DNA of 64,000 nt from Guyanagaster necrorhizus (taxonomy: Eukaryota; Basidiomycota; Agaricomycetes; Agaricales; Physalacriaceae): NCBI RefSeq assembly GCF_019112545.1, contig NW_025064881.1:2330591-2394590 (forward strand). The letters are read 5' to 3'. The notes beneath the pieces were generated by a model. That model made no database searches. It was not told the origin of the DNA and worked only from the letters and a program-made list of their open reading frames with translations. The stretch's first letter is position 1. Every line of letters begins with the position of its first letter. Position numbers and translations under genes: made by a program. Positions 37,909 through 49,086 of this stretch are shown one piece after another.

Positions 37909-38334
37909 CTTTAGAGTCGTTATGTGAGGGAGAATAGGGAACGGTGGATTTCTCATTTATATACCTTTCGAGCCTGCCACCGTAAGCAATGCCACCTAGT
38001 GGCTCACCGCATGAACAAAAAATCAATGGGTCTGGCGAGTGAATCAGATTTTGTCCAGACACGTCATTGTAAAGAATGGTTTGAAATTTCTTTATGCAAA
38101 AACCAAGGGAGTGCAGCTAGCCAATGTCAAAGCGGAGAGCTGAATGTCCTCCATGCTTGGTCCATAGGTAACGCACGTAAGCAGGAGAAACGCACTTGCG
38201 AAAGGCGAATTTCCGTATTCGAACAAACTTTATAAAATGATGTTTCTGTACTCCCTATATTCTGGTGTGTGAGACCAAAGAGCAATTCGACTGGCAAGGG
38301 TGATCAACACTGTTGTCATCCAATTCATCCATCT
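37909..38334. other. Intergenic, no gene seen
   Basis: 426 bases between the start of the 251-residue gene and the SURF1 stop. A 103-codon plus-strand frame here looks like chance: it has no supporting motif and no neighbouring exons. Confidence 0.5.
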
Positions 38335-39375
38335 CTAACCGTAACGAGGAAGCCTGCGAACGTTGGACTTCTTCCTGTTTGCAAGAAGACGCACGAACAT
38401 GAACGCAGTCAGCGCTGATAACGAATACCTAAGACCAAGAAATTGATTAGGTCGTAGAACATTAATGATTGTTCCAATATTCACCAAGTTATCACATAAG
38501 ACAGATGAGAGTTTCTGAGATCGACTGTCGGAGGTCGCCCAACAGGTATGCCATGGTCAACGCAGTATGAAGCCTGACCAGCATGTCCCTCTAATAAGAA
38601 TTAGCAGAGCACACAGAATAAGGCCCAGTGCGACGCACCGAATATTTGTTCCAAATAGACAGGTTGCACATTTGCCTTCTCGCCGCCTGCATATTCGGTC
38701 ATTGCATCCACATCATACCAGTACCATATTCCTTCCTCAGGATGATTATCAGGAGTAAACGCATTGCGAGGTTGGGAAGTGCGAAGCATTCCAAAAACTT
38801 CTACCTCTCCCTCTGGACGGTCCCATGAATGATCTTCGGCATGCTCCTGAGATAAGAAGCCGCGATTTACTAAGATGGTCGACCCATCTTCACGAATCAA
38901 GGGAGTGACGAGATGTACACCAACGACGCCCTCACGGACGCGAAGAGGGAACAGCATAGTGTGCGCGTGGTCCCATTTGCCTCTAACCACCACCCTGCGC
39001 CAGATGAACTCGGGAATGACTGACAAACTAGTGCGAAGTTGAAGCCTGCTGTCCAAATGAAGGGCAAAAGGCGCACTTGATTTTCTTCGGTAAATACAAC
39101 GGCTGCAGCTGTAGTTTCTCTTGTAGTTCATCTATGAGATTTATTTTCCACTGCAGCCGCTGCATCTGCCATGTCCCCAGACCAAAACAAAACACTGGAA
39201 TAAACCCGACGACGACAACCGTGGGTGTGATCCACCGTTCCTTTCGCGGTTTATATGGAACAGGGACTGATGCTGTCTTGCGTGAAAATAATCCAGAAAA
39301 CAGCCATCGTGCTTGAGAATTCGACGCGAAAGATGATGGTCTGAAGCGGACGTGTTGGCAAAACAAGCGGAACAT
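38335..39375 (-). CDS. SHY1: SURF1/SHY1 cytochrome c oxidase assembly factor
   Basis: The exons are 39375-39077, 39027-38639, 38590-38485 and 38428-38335, giving 295 residues. SURF1 proteins sit in the inner mitochondrial membrane and help insert heme a into Cox1 of complex IV. A basic presequence (residues about 1-45) precedes TM1 (TPTVVVVGFIPVFCFGLGTW) with the family GTWQMQRLQWK. The intermembrane-space domain has WRRVVVRGKWDHAHTML, VHLVTPL and ILVNRGFL. The C-terminal RNSHLSYVITWYSLSALTAF forms TM2. The start leaves only 75 bases to the SLA2 start on the other strand. Confidence 0.94.
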
Positions 39376-39450
39376 GGGAGTTTGCACGCAGCAGCGACAA
39401 TTTCGGACGAGCACAGCTTTATCTTCTTCTGCAACCATCATCCACCAGTA
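39376..39450. promoter_or_regulatory. 75-bp divergent region, SURF1 / SLA2
   Basis: The SURF1 and SLA2 start codons face away from each other across 75 bases containing a CT-rich run on the plus strand (39419-39430). Their 5' transcript ends must lie very close together or overlap. Inferred from gene models. Confidence 0.45.
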
Positions 39451-42400
39451 ATGTGGGTTCATGACATTCACTTCTATAGCTGAGACTCTAACAGTGTAGC
39501 GTAGGTATGGTCGAAATACCCGCCAGAGCGGGTTCGACATCGAGGAGGAGATACATTATCCTACTAGGCCTGTTGACAAAGACAAGGCCGAACAAGAACT
39601 CGTCGTAAATATCAAGAAGGCCACTAGCCCGGAGGAAACTGCTCCAAAGCAGAAACATGTTCGAAGTGCGTCTACGTTGTCTGCTCATACGACTATGGTT
39701 TTACAGGAGGACTAGAATGCATTGTGTTCACATGGGATTATCATTCCTCGATCTCATTTTGGAGCGGCCTGCGCGTACAACCCATTCTTTCTGATGAAGT
39801 TCAGACATTCAAGGCACTGATAACCGTTCACAAAGTTCTCCAAGAGGGCCATCCGAATGTAAGCTACCGTTGACCTTGATTTGCGAATACACTCTTTATG
39901 TCTACAGACTATCAAAGAAGCACATGGGCAGACGTCATGGCTGGAAACTTGTTCTAGGACAGTTGGTAATGATGGAATGCGAGGTATGTTACAACTGAGG
40001 TTGCTGTAGCGTCGCTCATAGGGAACAGGGTATGGGCCGTTAATCAGAACCTACGTTCAATTTATTTTGGCGAAATTGCGTTTCCACCGACTTCGACCAG
40101 AATTCAACGGTCTTTTTGAGTACGAAGAGTACGTTACGCTGAAGGGCATCGACGATCCAAATGAAGGGTACGCATTCAGAGCTTGCTATCCATCTGTCTA
40201 TTCAACGATCGTCTTAGCTATGAAACTATTTCCGACTTAATGGGTTTACAAGAACAAATTGATTCCTTCCAGAAAATGATTTTCTCTCATTTCCGCCACT
40301 CAACGAACAATGAATGCCGTATATCTGCCCTGGTACCACTTGTCAAGGAGAGCTGGGGTATCTATCGTTTCATCACAAGTATGATGCGAGCAATGTATAG
40401 ACGTGAGATTCCCGATTCCAATTGCTGACTAGGATTTCAACTGTGCATATAGGAACGAACGATGTCGATGCCTTGGAACCTCTTAAGGAACGATACACCC
40501 AACAACATTACAATCTGAGGAAGTTTTATTACGAATGTTCCAATCTCAAGTATCTCACGGGCCTCATCAATGTGCCAAAGTTGGGCCACGTATGTGCTGC
40601 CTTTCTCGGTTTCCTGTACCATATACCATTTACAATATCTTAGGAGCCACCCAATCTGCTAGACACTGGGGATGCTCCCGACCTCCCTGCTCGTCCCAAG
40701 ACAGCTGTCAGGTCTCCTTCTCCTCCCCCTGTCATCCCGTCACCTAGCGACATGAGTGAGCAGGCCAAGATGCTCAAGCAATATGAAGAGCAGCAAGCCG
40801 CCCTTCAAGCAGCTCGAGAGGCGGAGGAGCGCCGACGCCAAGAACTAGAACAGCAACAAGCTCTGGAATTTGAACAAAGGCAGCGAGAGCAAGCTGAAGC
40901 GCAACGCCTAGCTCAGGAACAGCTCATGCTACAGCAGCAACAGATGTATAATAGTCAAGCTGCGCAGCAAGCGGGTGAACTAGAGCGTCAGTTACTTGCT
41001 ATGAGAGGGCAGTATGAACGAGACCAGATCTTTTTGGAACAGTACGATCGGGTATGTTATTACGTCATCGAGCACGTCCTGCATTAAACATTAGATTTTA
41101 GCGGGTGAAAGCATTGGAGGCGGAATTGAATGGCGTAACCTCCCATATAAACTCACAGATGGCTTCGAAGGACGATTTGATCAAACAGCTGCAAGATCAG
41201 GTTACTCTATGGCGCAACAAGTACGAGGCACTTGCGAAGCTTTACAGCCAACTTCGCACTGAGCATTTGGATATGCTCTCCAAATTCAAGCAATTACAAC
41301 TGAAAGCGAATTCTGCTCAAGAAGCCGTCGATCGGATGGAGCGAATGGAGAGAGACTTGAAGGCGAAAAATTTGGAGTTGGCTGATATGTTGCGTGAGCG
41401 CGACCGCGCTAGGTTCGAGCTGGATCGCGCGAAGTCATCAACCAAAGAGGATATGGATCGTTTACGTCGCGAACTCAATTTTGCGAATGAGCGCGCAGAA
41501 GATGCGTCACGTTCAAAGAATTCAGAAGTTACCTCGGTTCTTGCCAAGTATAATAGGCAGCTGTCTGAGCTGGAGGACTCATTACGCGTAGGTCTATTCT
41601 TCCATGTATGCCTGAGATGTATTCATGCTTCGCAGAGCAAACAAATTCAAATTGACGACCTCCTTACCAAACTTCAAAATTCTAGTGATGACATTGAGCA
41701 TTTACGAGAAGAGAAAGATCAAGAGATCATGATCCTACAGGAGAGTGTTGACAGCACTCTGCAACAACTCAACGAAGCGCAACAGGTATGTCTACTGTCT
41801 CCGAGTATTTTTAAAACGTGGCTAACGTCTTAGCAGGATCAGGGCGAGGTCAGTCGAGGTTTGGATGCCCAAATTGATACCTTGATTTTGGATAATCGGA
41901 AGAAGCTCAACGAGATCATTGGTTAGCTTCTCTTCTCATACGGCTCTGATCACTATTCTCACACGTATATCAGACTCTATCCTGAAAGCTTGCGTCTCGA
42001 AGGTCGATGAATCTATCTACGAGCTGGAGTCCTTAACACAAGCAGGCAATCTCAATTCAACGCCAGAGTACACGCTGTCAATGATTGAGAAGTCGATCAA
42101 CAACGCCACGGAGTTCGCGACGGTGTACAATCTGTATCTCGGAGAAGAAGCTGGAGGTGAACATGTGGAGGTTATCAAGACCGCAAACGAATTTGCTCAA
42201 TCTCTTGCTGATGTTTTGATCAATAGCAAAGGCATCACACGACTGGCCAGCGACGACGATGCATCTGACAAGATTATTAACGTCGCCAAGGCTGCGGGAG
42301 ACATGGGCCTTCGTTTCTTCATGAACTTGCAGTCTTACAAACTTGATCTTCTGCAACCTAGCCAACGAAAAGACGTTGTCATGCGCAACAACGGCGAGGC

Positions 42401-43211
42401 ACGTGGAGCGCTTGCGAAGTTGTCAGAAGTTGTCGACAAACTCATCCCTAAGGGCGCCAAATCTGGCGCACTAGCTCGTGCCAACGGAGATATTGGGGAC
42501 ATCGTCGAGCAAGAAATGATGGGTGCTGCCAAAGCCATCGAGCTTGCAACGCAGCGTTTGCAGGAGCTCATGGCCCGACCCCGTGATTCATCTCGTTTCA
42601 GTGTCGTTGACTTACAAGTACACGACTCCATCTTATCGGCTGCGATGGCCATCACGAATGCCATTTCACGTCTCATCCAAGCTGCAACCGACTCGCAGCA
42701 AGAGATTGTGGCACAAGGCAAAGGGTCGAGCACTTCACAACAGTTTTACAAACGAAACAACAGGTGGACAGAAGGCCTTATTTCTGCTGCCAAAGCTGTT
42801 GCATTCGCCACGAATCTCCTTATCGAAAGCGCTGATGGAGTACTTTCGGGAACACATTCATTGGAACAACTTATTGTCGCTTCTAACGAGGTGGCTGGTG
42901 CAACTGCCCAGCTCGTTGCAGCCTCTCGCGTTAAAGCAAATCTCATGTCCAAAACCCAAGAGCGCCTTGAACTGGCCGCCAAGGTAGTCAGTGAGGCTTG
43001 CAAGGCCCTTGTTCGTCAAGTCAAAGCTGTATCGGCTAAGCAAATCGAATCAGAGGATATCAACTACAAGGATATGGCAGTCTTAGAGTTCAAGAGACGG
43101 GAGATGGAGCAGCAAGTTGAGATTCTTAAATTGGAGAAGGAGCTCGGTGCGGCGAGACATCGCTTGGGCGCGATGAGAAGGGCCGGATATCATACGAATG
43201 AGACAGATTGA
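39451..43211 (+). CDS. SLA2: SLA2/END4 (HIP1R) endocytic adaptor
   Basis: Coding exons: 39451-39452, 39505-39665, 39716-39858, 39908-39983, 40029-40167, 40218-40402, 40453-40589, 40644-41051, 41102-41587, 41636-41785, 41837-41921 and 41974-43211. They give 1069 residues. SLA2 links clathrin coats and PI(4,5)P2 membrane to actin during endocytosis. The ANTH domain includes NIKKATSPEETAPKQKHVR, SFWSGLRVQ, RTYVQFILAKLRFHR and ISALVPLVKESWGIYRFITS. A Pro-rich linker and Gln/Glu-rich coiled coils follow. The C-terminal THATCH (I/LWEQ) domain has WTEGLISAAKAVAFATNLL and IVASNEVAGATAQLVAASR. The initiation codon is split AT|G by a 52-nt intron with a perfect CTAAC branch site. An alternative start at 39374 with donor 39448 also fits in frame, but would overlap the SURF1 start codon. 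Confidence 0.93.
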
Positions 43212-43539
43212 ATGTTTTTCTTCAAGGTACCACATCTTTTATATGATACTTCTACCACGGAACAACCATTTGAATGCTTTGCTTAAGGTGGGAGAGAAGG
43301 GAAATATACGGTTCCGGCCACTGGCCGTAGTGAATGTTGGAGGTACACGGAGGAATGTAAAGGAGGGTGGTATACGAACGTATAACCTGATAGGGTTGTT
43401 GCGACTATATTAAAACAATGGGACGGAAAGCCGACGAAAACGATAAAAAACACATGCTTAAGGTATAGTATATAGCAAATAAGAACATAAAGATAGGATA
43501 TGTACCGCATCCGTTGTTGAGAAAGAGAATAAGGTGTCG
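43212..43539. other. Convergent intergenic region
   Basis: 328 bases between the stops of SLA2 and the next minus-strand gene, holding both 3' ends. AT-rich near 43440-43500. Nothing else is seen. Confidence 0.5.
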
Positions 43540-45954
43540 CTATGGGTCATCACTACGCGAGCCGTCAAATGACTCTCGCGCGAGATCAAGGAAGCTATCA
43601 TGTATTTGTTCCTTAACATTCACCTTTGATGGAGGGTCCTGCTGCTTGACACGGTGGTGATCGAACCCATCATCTATATCCAAGAAGGATGGTTTCCTCA
43701 TCATCAAATTCGGCCGGAGATTGCCCTCGACCGATACTTTCCTGCGCACCTTCGTACGTGGAGGGGGAGATAAAGGTTTGATTCCATTGTCATTATGAGC
43801 GGGAGAAGTTTTAGGGCGAGAGCGGCGAGGTGGGGGAGGGAGGCTGTGAGGCGGATCAGATGGTAAAGGATATGAGAAAAAGGAATTCGAAGTTATGGAT
43901 GAAGGAAGTGTGGGCTGCATCGATGAGCGCGAATGTAGAGATGGAAGGGATATGCCTAGATTTGGACCAGTGTCAAGAGAGAACGGCGCCGCAAGGCCTT
44001 CCGGGATGGAACCGTAGTCGTCATCTGCAGCAGTAGAAGAAGATACCACGGAATAGCCGTGCTCTCGCGACTGTTTACGGAAATTGAGCGCATCCTGGAT
44101 ATTGGCCTCTACTTCGAGGAGCTCAGCTGGTGACAATATCGACTGAGGGACGTATTCAGGCCTCGGACTACTGGGAATGTCCGGGGTGCTCTCGTCCCAA
44201 AAAGAGGACGATGGAGACAAAGTCGCCTGTGACAACAAACTACTGCCACCGGCACAGGCAGACTCGACAGGAAGACTGAAAACCGATCGTTTATCTTCTT
44301 CGGACGAGGGTCCCTGCGACGTTGAATGCCTCCCAAAGTGTGACCCCGAAAATAGCCGTTTTCTCCCACCACTGGCGGACCCTCCGCTCGAACTTCCACG
44401 CTTATCCAATATGGAAGTAGCATCCCCTGCAGTGTTTAAAGGAACTGCAGAAGTAGCAACTGAGTTGCTACTGTGACGCAGCGGAAGAGGGAGGGGAGGT
44501 ATCATGGGAAGGCGAGTATGATGGAATGATCTCTGTTTCCGTGGTGCCTTCTCAACAACAGGGTCAACCCCAATAGTGGGCGGAGCTGGTGACCCACTGG
44601 AGCTCCCCCTCTTCGTCAGGGACTGATGAGATATTGACTTTTTGAGGGTACGACTTGCTTTAGGAGAAGACAATGGGGACTTCTCGAGTTCGGGAGATGT
44701 ATCCCTTTGCGCTCTATCCTCCCGCGGAATGTAATGTTGGTTGGCCATGTACGGTTCCCTCATCGAAGAAGTGAAAGAAGAAGATGCGGAACCTCCCGAT
44801 ATGTCAGGCGATAGTATTATATCTGCGTCGTCATCGACTATAGGCACGGAGAAGGAAGGAGGAAGAGGAAGTCGTTGTGTAGGAGGTGCACTTGGCGGCA
44901 AGCCCATTCGTTGAATGGACGCCTGACGTACGATAACGCGGGGGAAAGAAGTTGAATCTCTATCCGGAGACTTCACAGAGTCCCGAAAAAGAAAGTTTGG
45001 TGGATGAATGCCGCCGCTTTCCGTCAGGCCTCGAGCGCGAAGCGATGGGCGTGTTACATGTGAAGTGTCAGGTTGGCTCAATCGATTTTTATCTGTTAGA
45101 GTGACTGATGACGAGTTCTTGATGATTGGAATTTTGGAAGATGGGTGCGTTTCCCATGCTGCATCCCTGACATTCCGGGTGACTTCCGCAGAAACCACAG
45201 AAGAATGCATCGACCCATTACGGCGCAAATCACCTCCCGATTTCCTACGCAAAAGGATGAGCACGAAATGAAGTGAGAGAAGGACGCGTGAAATGTACTT
45301 GGACGTAAGTTTTCGCCGAGCGGGTATATCTGGCGACGACGCCGTACGGGAAGTCGGACTAAACGACGGTGAATCACCGTAATAGTTCGACTGAGATGAG
45401 GACGAAGCGTAAGATCCACGGTTAATCACTGCGTCACTCCGTTTGGAGTATTCTGTGATGGAGGAATTTGAGTAAACCGAGAGACGGTTCGGGTCTACAG
45501 GAGAGTGGGGTATGAATATACCATGGGAGGCAAAAGGATCGGTGTCCGACAGGGTCAGTAATGACTGATGGTGCATTTCGCGATTGCTGTCGACTGGAGT
45601 ACGGGGCTCTGATGATTCTGCCTGTGAGAGGGTGGATGAAACAGATTTGGACGGGGGTCGAGTGTACTGAACGTTCTGAGACTTTGATCGTCCCACATCC
45701 GACGGTGAGACAGCAGAGAGAACGGGTCGGGTGGGAGGCAAAGGAGGGTCCTGTATTGCCAGGGAAGGATGCTTCTTGGACTTGAAAACAGAAGTCAGAG
45801 AATTGAACTTGCTACTAGAAGATTTGGTGGAAGACGTCGAGCTTCCTGGAGTATAATCCTGGGGCATATCCTTGGGTTGGGCAGGGTACTTGGCGTGTTT
45901 TGAGGACCACCAACTTCGTGAAGCCTGGTCATGGCGCGATATAGCGGACGACAT
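43540..45954 (-). CDS. Unknown 786-residue, almost fully disordered protein
   Basis: The exons are 45954-45299 and 45244-43540. The protein is rich in Ser, Pro and Arg with many SP and RxxS sites, and has almost no hydrophobic core. Local motifs include repeated SSPD/RRKxS elements, PSFSVPIVDDDADIILSPD and, near the end, KPSFLDIDDGFDHHRVKQQD followed by KEQIHDSFLDLARESFDG, which looks like a short conserved helix. Such proteins in fungi are often phosphorylated cell-polarity or signalling scaffolds, but this is only a guess. The intron (54 nt) is stop-free and in frame, so retention would add 18 residues. The chosen ATG is followed by SSAISRHDQ; another in-frame ATG lies 36 nt upstream. Confidence 0.7.
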   Translation of the reverse strand: MSSAISRHDQASRSWWSSKHAKYPAQPKDMPQDYTPGSSTSSTKSSSSKFNSLTSVFKSKKHPSLAIQDPPLPPTRPVLSAVSPSDVGRSKSQNVQYTRPPSKSVSSTLSQAESSEPRTPVDSNREMHHQSLLTLSDTDPFASHGIFIPHSPVDPNRLSVYSNSSITEYSKRSDAVINRGSYASSSSQSNYYGDSPSFSPTSRTASSPDIPARRKLTSKYISRVLLSLHFVLILLRRKSGGDLRRNGSMHSSVVSAEVTRNVRDAAWETHPSSKIPIIKNSSSVTLTDKNRLSQPDTSHVTRPSLRARGLTESGGIHPPNFLFRDSVKSPDRDSTSFPRVIVRQASIQRMGLPPSAPPTQRLPLPPSFSVPIVDDDADIILSPDISGGSASSSFTSSMREPYMANQHYIPREDRAQRDTSPELEKSPLSSPKASRTLKKSISHQSLTKRGSSSGSPAPPTIGVDPVVEKAPRKQRSFHHTRLPMIPPLPLPLRHSSNSVATSAVPLNTAGDATSILDKRGSSSGGSASGGRKRLFSGSHFGRHSTSQGPSSEEDKRSVFSLPVESACAGGSSLLSQATLSPSSSFWDESTPDIPSSPRPEYVPQSILSPAELLEVEANIQDALNFRKQSREHGYSVVSSSTAADDDYGSIPEGLAAPFSLDTGPNLGISLPSLHSRSSMQPTLPSSITSNSFFSYPLPSDPPHSLPPPPRRSRPKTSPAHNDNGIKPLSPPPRTKVRRKVSVEGNLRPNLMMRKPSFLDIDDGFDHHRVKQQDPPSKVNVKEQIHDSFLDLARESFDGSRSDDP

Positions 45955-46591
45955 GGAAGATGAATGACGGATAAAAGATAGGAACAGCACGAAAGCAAAG
46001 GCAGAGAAATACTGGGAAAGATTGGGGGTGTACAGGGCTGACCTGGCCTTCTGAGCACAGGAGCAAGAGTCGACAAGGTCAGAACATGGACGTCGTCGTC
46101 GTTGGCAAAAAGAGTATAGCGTCTGGACTGGTCGAATTGTTTTCTAACACGTTCTGATCCTGCCGTAAAGCCAATCGGTCTCCTGGAAACGTCCGCACTC
46201 TGAAAAAGGTAATTTTACGTCTCCCCGAATCAGCCGGATTCTGTCGGCGGTCCCAGAAAAATATATATTGAGAAAATTCCTGTCCATCGATTTTCGTCAA
46301 TTTGACCCGTCTAAATAGTCCTCTTCTCATAACGTCCATCATACCCCCCCCCCAAAATATAGAACAATACTCCACCAGCCTCGGCTGTGCAAGGTATCAT
46401 CATCTTTTCCCGGTAAAACATAATAATCCGAGCCCTGGATCCATCTGAGCGGCATGATCGCTGAGGTTGAATACGCGCAAACTGGGAAAAATCCGCAAGG
46501 AACTCCAAAGGCACGCTTACTAGCCCTTGCTTGGCTCTATATCGCGTCAATTATGAGTCATTATCAAATGACTTTATCGTACAGCAAACCT
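45955..46591. other. Intergenic, with a 10-C run
   Basis: 637 bases between two minus-strand genes. A run of ten C residues lies at 46344-46353. No gene or RNA is seen. The part nearest 45955 is probably the promoter of the disordered-protein gene. Confidence 0.5.
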
Positions 46592-47532
46592 CTAACCCAG
46601 CTCCGCCCATACATCTTCAGTATCTCTATCTCGCACAGCTTCCGCAGCTCGAGGCATCGCGGACATGGTAGAATTTCCACCTTGCGGTCGTTGCCCCGAA
46701 CCTGCATCGAACAATACGGGATTTCGCACTAGCGGTCGGCCAAGTTCAGCATCTTCTTCCTCATCACTGTCAATATCAATATCAAGGTTGTATCGCCGTG
46801 CAGCATTGATGTCAATGGGCTTCGGCCGCGAGAATATAGACTGCCCAGATCTTTGGTAGGAATGACATCAGCATCAAAAATGATGGAATTTTCAATAAAC
46901 ATACTGTCTCATGACCGCTGCAAGACGACTGAATTGAAGAACATTGCGAGCAACAAGCAGAAGCGTGTCCAGTATTTCTTCCTCTTTGCTAGTAGACCCA
47001 CACGATGAGGCAAAGGCGAGTACTAGCAAAGTAAGAGCGCAGAAGACGGTGAGAATGAGATCTACAACATTGAATGGCGATTTCCAAAATTGCTATCATC
47101 ATGATGTTTGTGAGTTCGAACCCAGGGGAAAGATGCATCATGCTTACACGTCCAAACGCAACAAACCGTACACTGACTTCAAGTATCATCGCCACATTGA
47201 TGATAATTTCGAGAATATAGAAGGGGAGACCGGGACACCCGTCTACGAGGCTGAGCACCACCGTCGTCACCGACAAGGCAGCCATTCCAAGATATAGAAT
47301 GATATATGTCCGTGAGTGGACGAATCGGTTGGCCAGTCCTTTTGTTATTTCCTGGCGCGTTAGAGCGTAGATGGACCGAGTTGGCCTGTTAATAGCTGTT
47401 GGGTCATTACACGCAGCAGAGACAGCATGCTCACTCAGGACGAAAAGGCGTATTAACATCATCAGCATCACGATTAAATGGATCATTTTCTTCGTATTCG
47501 ATGTCGTCCTGTACGTCCGTTGGTAAAGACAT
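46592..47532 (-). CDS. Small voltage-sensor-only (Ion_trans-like) membrane protein
   Basis: The exons are 47532-47435, 47385-47148, 47092-46905 and 46850-46592, giving 260 residues. Four membrane segments follow an acidic N-terminus: S1 about residues 59-80, S2 about 88-110 (YILEIIINVAMILEVSVRF), S3 about 119-141 (NVVDLILTVFCALTLLVL) and S4 about 152-174 (LLLVARNVLQFSRLAAVMRQ). The order, an acidic S2, the Asp in S3 and Arg in S4 match an ion-channel voltage-sensor domain. No S5-pore-S6 follows; instead there is an acidic cytosolic tail (DIDIDSDEEEDAELG). It could be a proton-channel-like or sensor protein. S4 has only three widely spaced arginines, so voltage gating is uncertain. Confidence 0.75.
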
Positions 47533-47708
47533 GGTGAATGTCAGGTTGAGAGAGGAACCATGAACGATGAATTCAGAAGGCCGGAATTGCGGAGCTGGCA
47601 AGCACGTGCAAATAGGCGGTACCCTTCTGAGTTGATTCTTCTTTGACGTATTCAGGCTTGCGCTCTACCCAACCTACTTTATATTCATTCATCCAACACA
47701 TCATCAAA
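47533..47708. promoter_or_regulatory. 176-bp bidirectional promoter
   Basis: The gap between divergent start codons of the voltage-sensor-like gene (-) and CWC25 (+). A shared promoter is inferred. TTTATATT at 47678-47685 could act as a weak TATA element for CWC25. Confidence 0.45.
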
Positions 47709-49086
47709 ATGGGTGGTGGCGACTTGAACATGAAGAAGTCATGGCACCCGCTCCTGTTGAAGAATCAGGAGCGGGTCTGGCTTGAGGAGAAGAAGGCTGT
47801 GAGTCTATTTCATGATTTTTACTTGTTTACAAGTCTGACGTGATACTTTCCGTATTAGCTTGAAGAGAAGAAAAAGCTAGACCAACTTCGCAAAGAAAAG
47901 GAAGAAGAGCGGCAACTTCAAGAGCTGCAGCGACTTCAAGAAGAGAAAACAGGGAAGAAACGGACAGAAAAGCTTGAATGGATGTACACGACTCCGGCGA
48001 CGGGCAGCAGTCAGAATCCAAATGATCTCGAGGATTATCTCCTTGGGAAGAAGAGGGTGGACAAGATCTTAACGGCAGACGACAATGCCAAGGTACGCAC
48101 TTTCGTATGACTGCTGAATCCGTAATCTAACCATTAAGTAGCTTGGTGCCTCTCACAAGAACTTTATCGCCGTCCAGAATGCCAACAACGCTCGTGACAT
48201 TGCCGCAAAAATCCGCGAAGACCCTCTACTTGCCATCAAACAGCAAGAGCAAGCGGCTTATGAAACTCTAATGGCTAACCCTCTTCGCCTCAGGGAGATG
48301 CAGGAGCGCAATGGCATCAAGCCGAAGAAAGATAAGAAGCAGAAGAAACTGGAGAAAGAGGAAAAGAAACGATTGAAGCTGGAGCGTAAACAGAGGCGGG
48401 ACAGATACTCTCGCTCACCGAGCCCTTTGGACGACCGCAATAGGCCGAGGTCTCGCTCCCCAGATCGTTATGGTCGATCCCATCACTCTAATCGTCGGAG
48501 TTCCTTTGACCGACGACCCTCACCATTACCCTCTCGTTCTCGCTACGGTGATCGAAGCAGCAGCGAAGAGGGACGTCATTCACGACGCCATACAGGCCGC
48601 AGCCCTTCACCGCCTTATCACCACCGTCACGACAGCCCCCCTCGCGACTTGCGTCGGCGTCACCATGACGAACCGTCCCGAGACATCGGACGTCGGCCCA
48701 CGTCTTATGATAGACTCGAAGAACCCGGGAAACGGGCGTGCAGTTCGAGCAGGGAGAGATATGACCGTCACATTCCTGCGAAACGACCACGCACAAGTCC
48801 GCCTCCTGCCCGTTTATCTGACAACCGTGCCACTGAAGACCGCGCGACTCGGCTGGCTGCCATGACCGCCGATGCCACTGTTATGAGTAGCGAGCGGAAG
48901 GAGCGTCTGGCGCAAATGTTGGAGAAAGAGAAGGCTGACCATGCTGCAGAGGAGCAGGCCAGGGCCAAGTCGAAGGGCATGGGAGGCTTCTTGAGCCAGG
49001 AATCGAAGAAAGTGTTTGGTGGATCCGGTGGTCTGGAGGATAGGATCAGAAGGGGTCGTGGCGGTATGGTTGTTGATGCCGATTAA
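47709..49086 (+). CDS. CWC25: Pre-mRNA-splicing factor CWC25
   Basis: The exons are 47709-47798, 47859-48092 and 48142-49086, giving 422 residues. CWC25 joins the spliceosome just before step 1 and stabilises the branch helix. The start [17 protein letters not shown] is the conserved N-terminal (CIR_N) signature, followed by a Glu/Lys-rich helix and KLEWMYTTP, then [13 protein letters not shown]. The middle has [20 protein letters not shown]. The C-terminal half is an Arg/Ser-rich RS-like region ([20 protein letters not shown]) typical of metazoan and basidiomycete versions. It ends with a conserved-looking helix, [17 protein letters not shown], and a basic tail. Confidence 0.95.

Noticed and set aside
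42078..43003. Minus-strand frames opposite the SLA2 THATCH domain
   Set aside because: They are shadows of a strongly conserved coding exon.
47105..47125. tRNA B-box-like GGTTCGAACTC on the minus strand
   Set aside because: It falls within an intron of the voltage-sensor gene, and no A box or cloverleaf pairing is found nearby.
48470..48865. 131-codon alternate frame inside CWC25
   Set aside because: It overlaps the RS-rich region, whose repetitive codons open all frames; it has no start context or domain.
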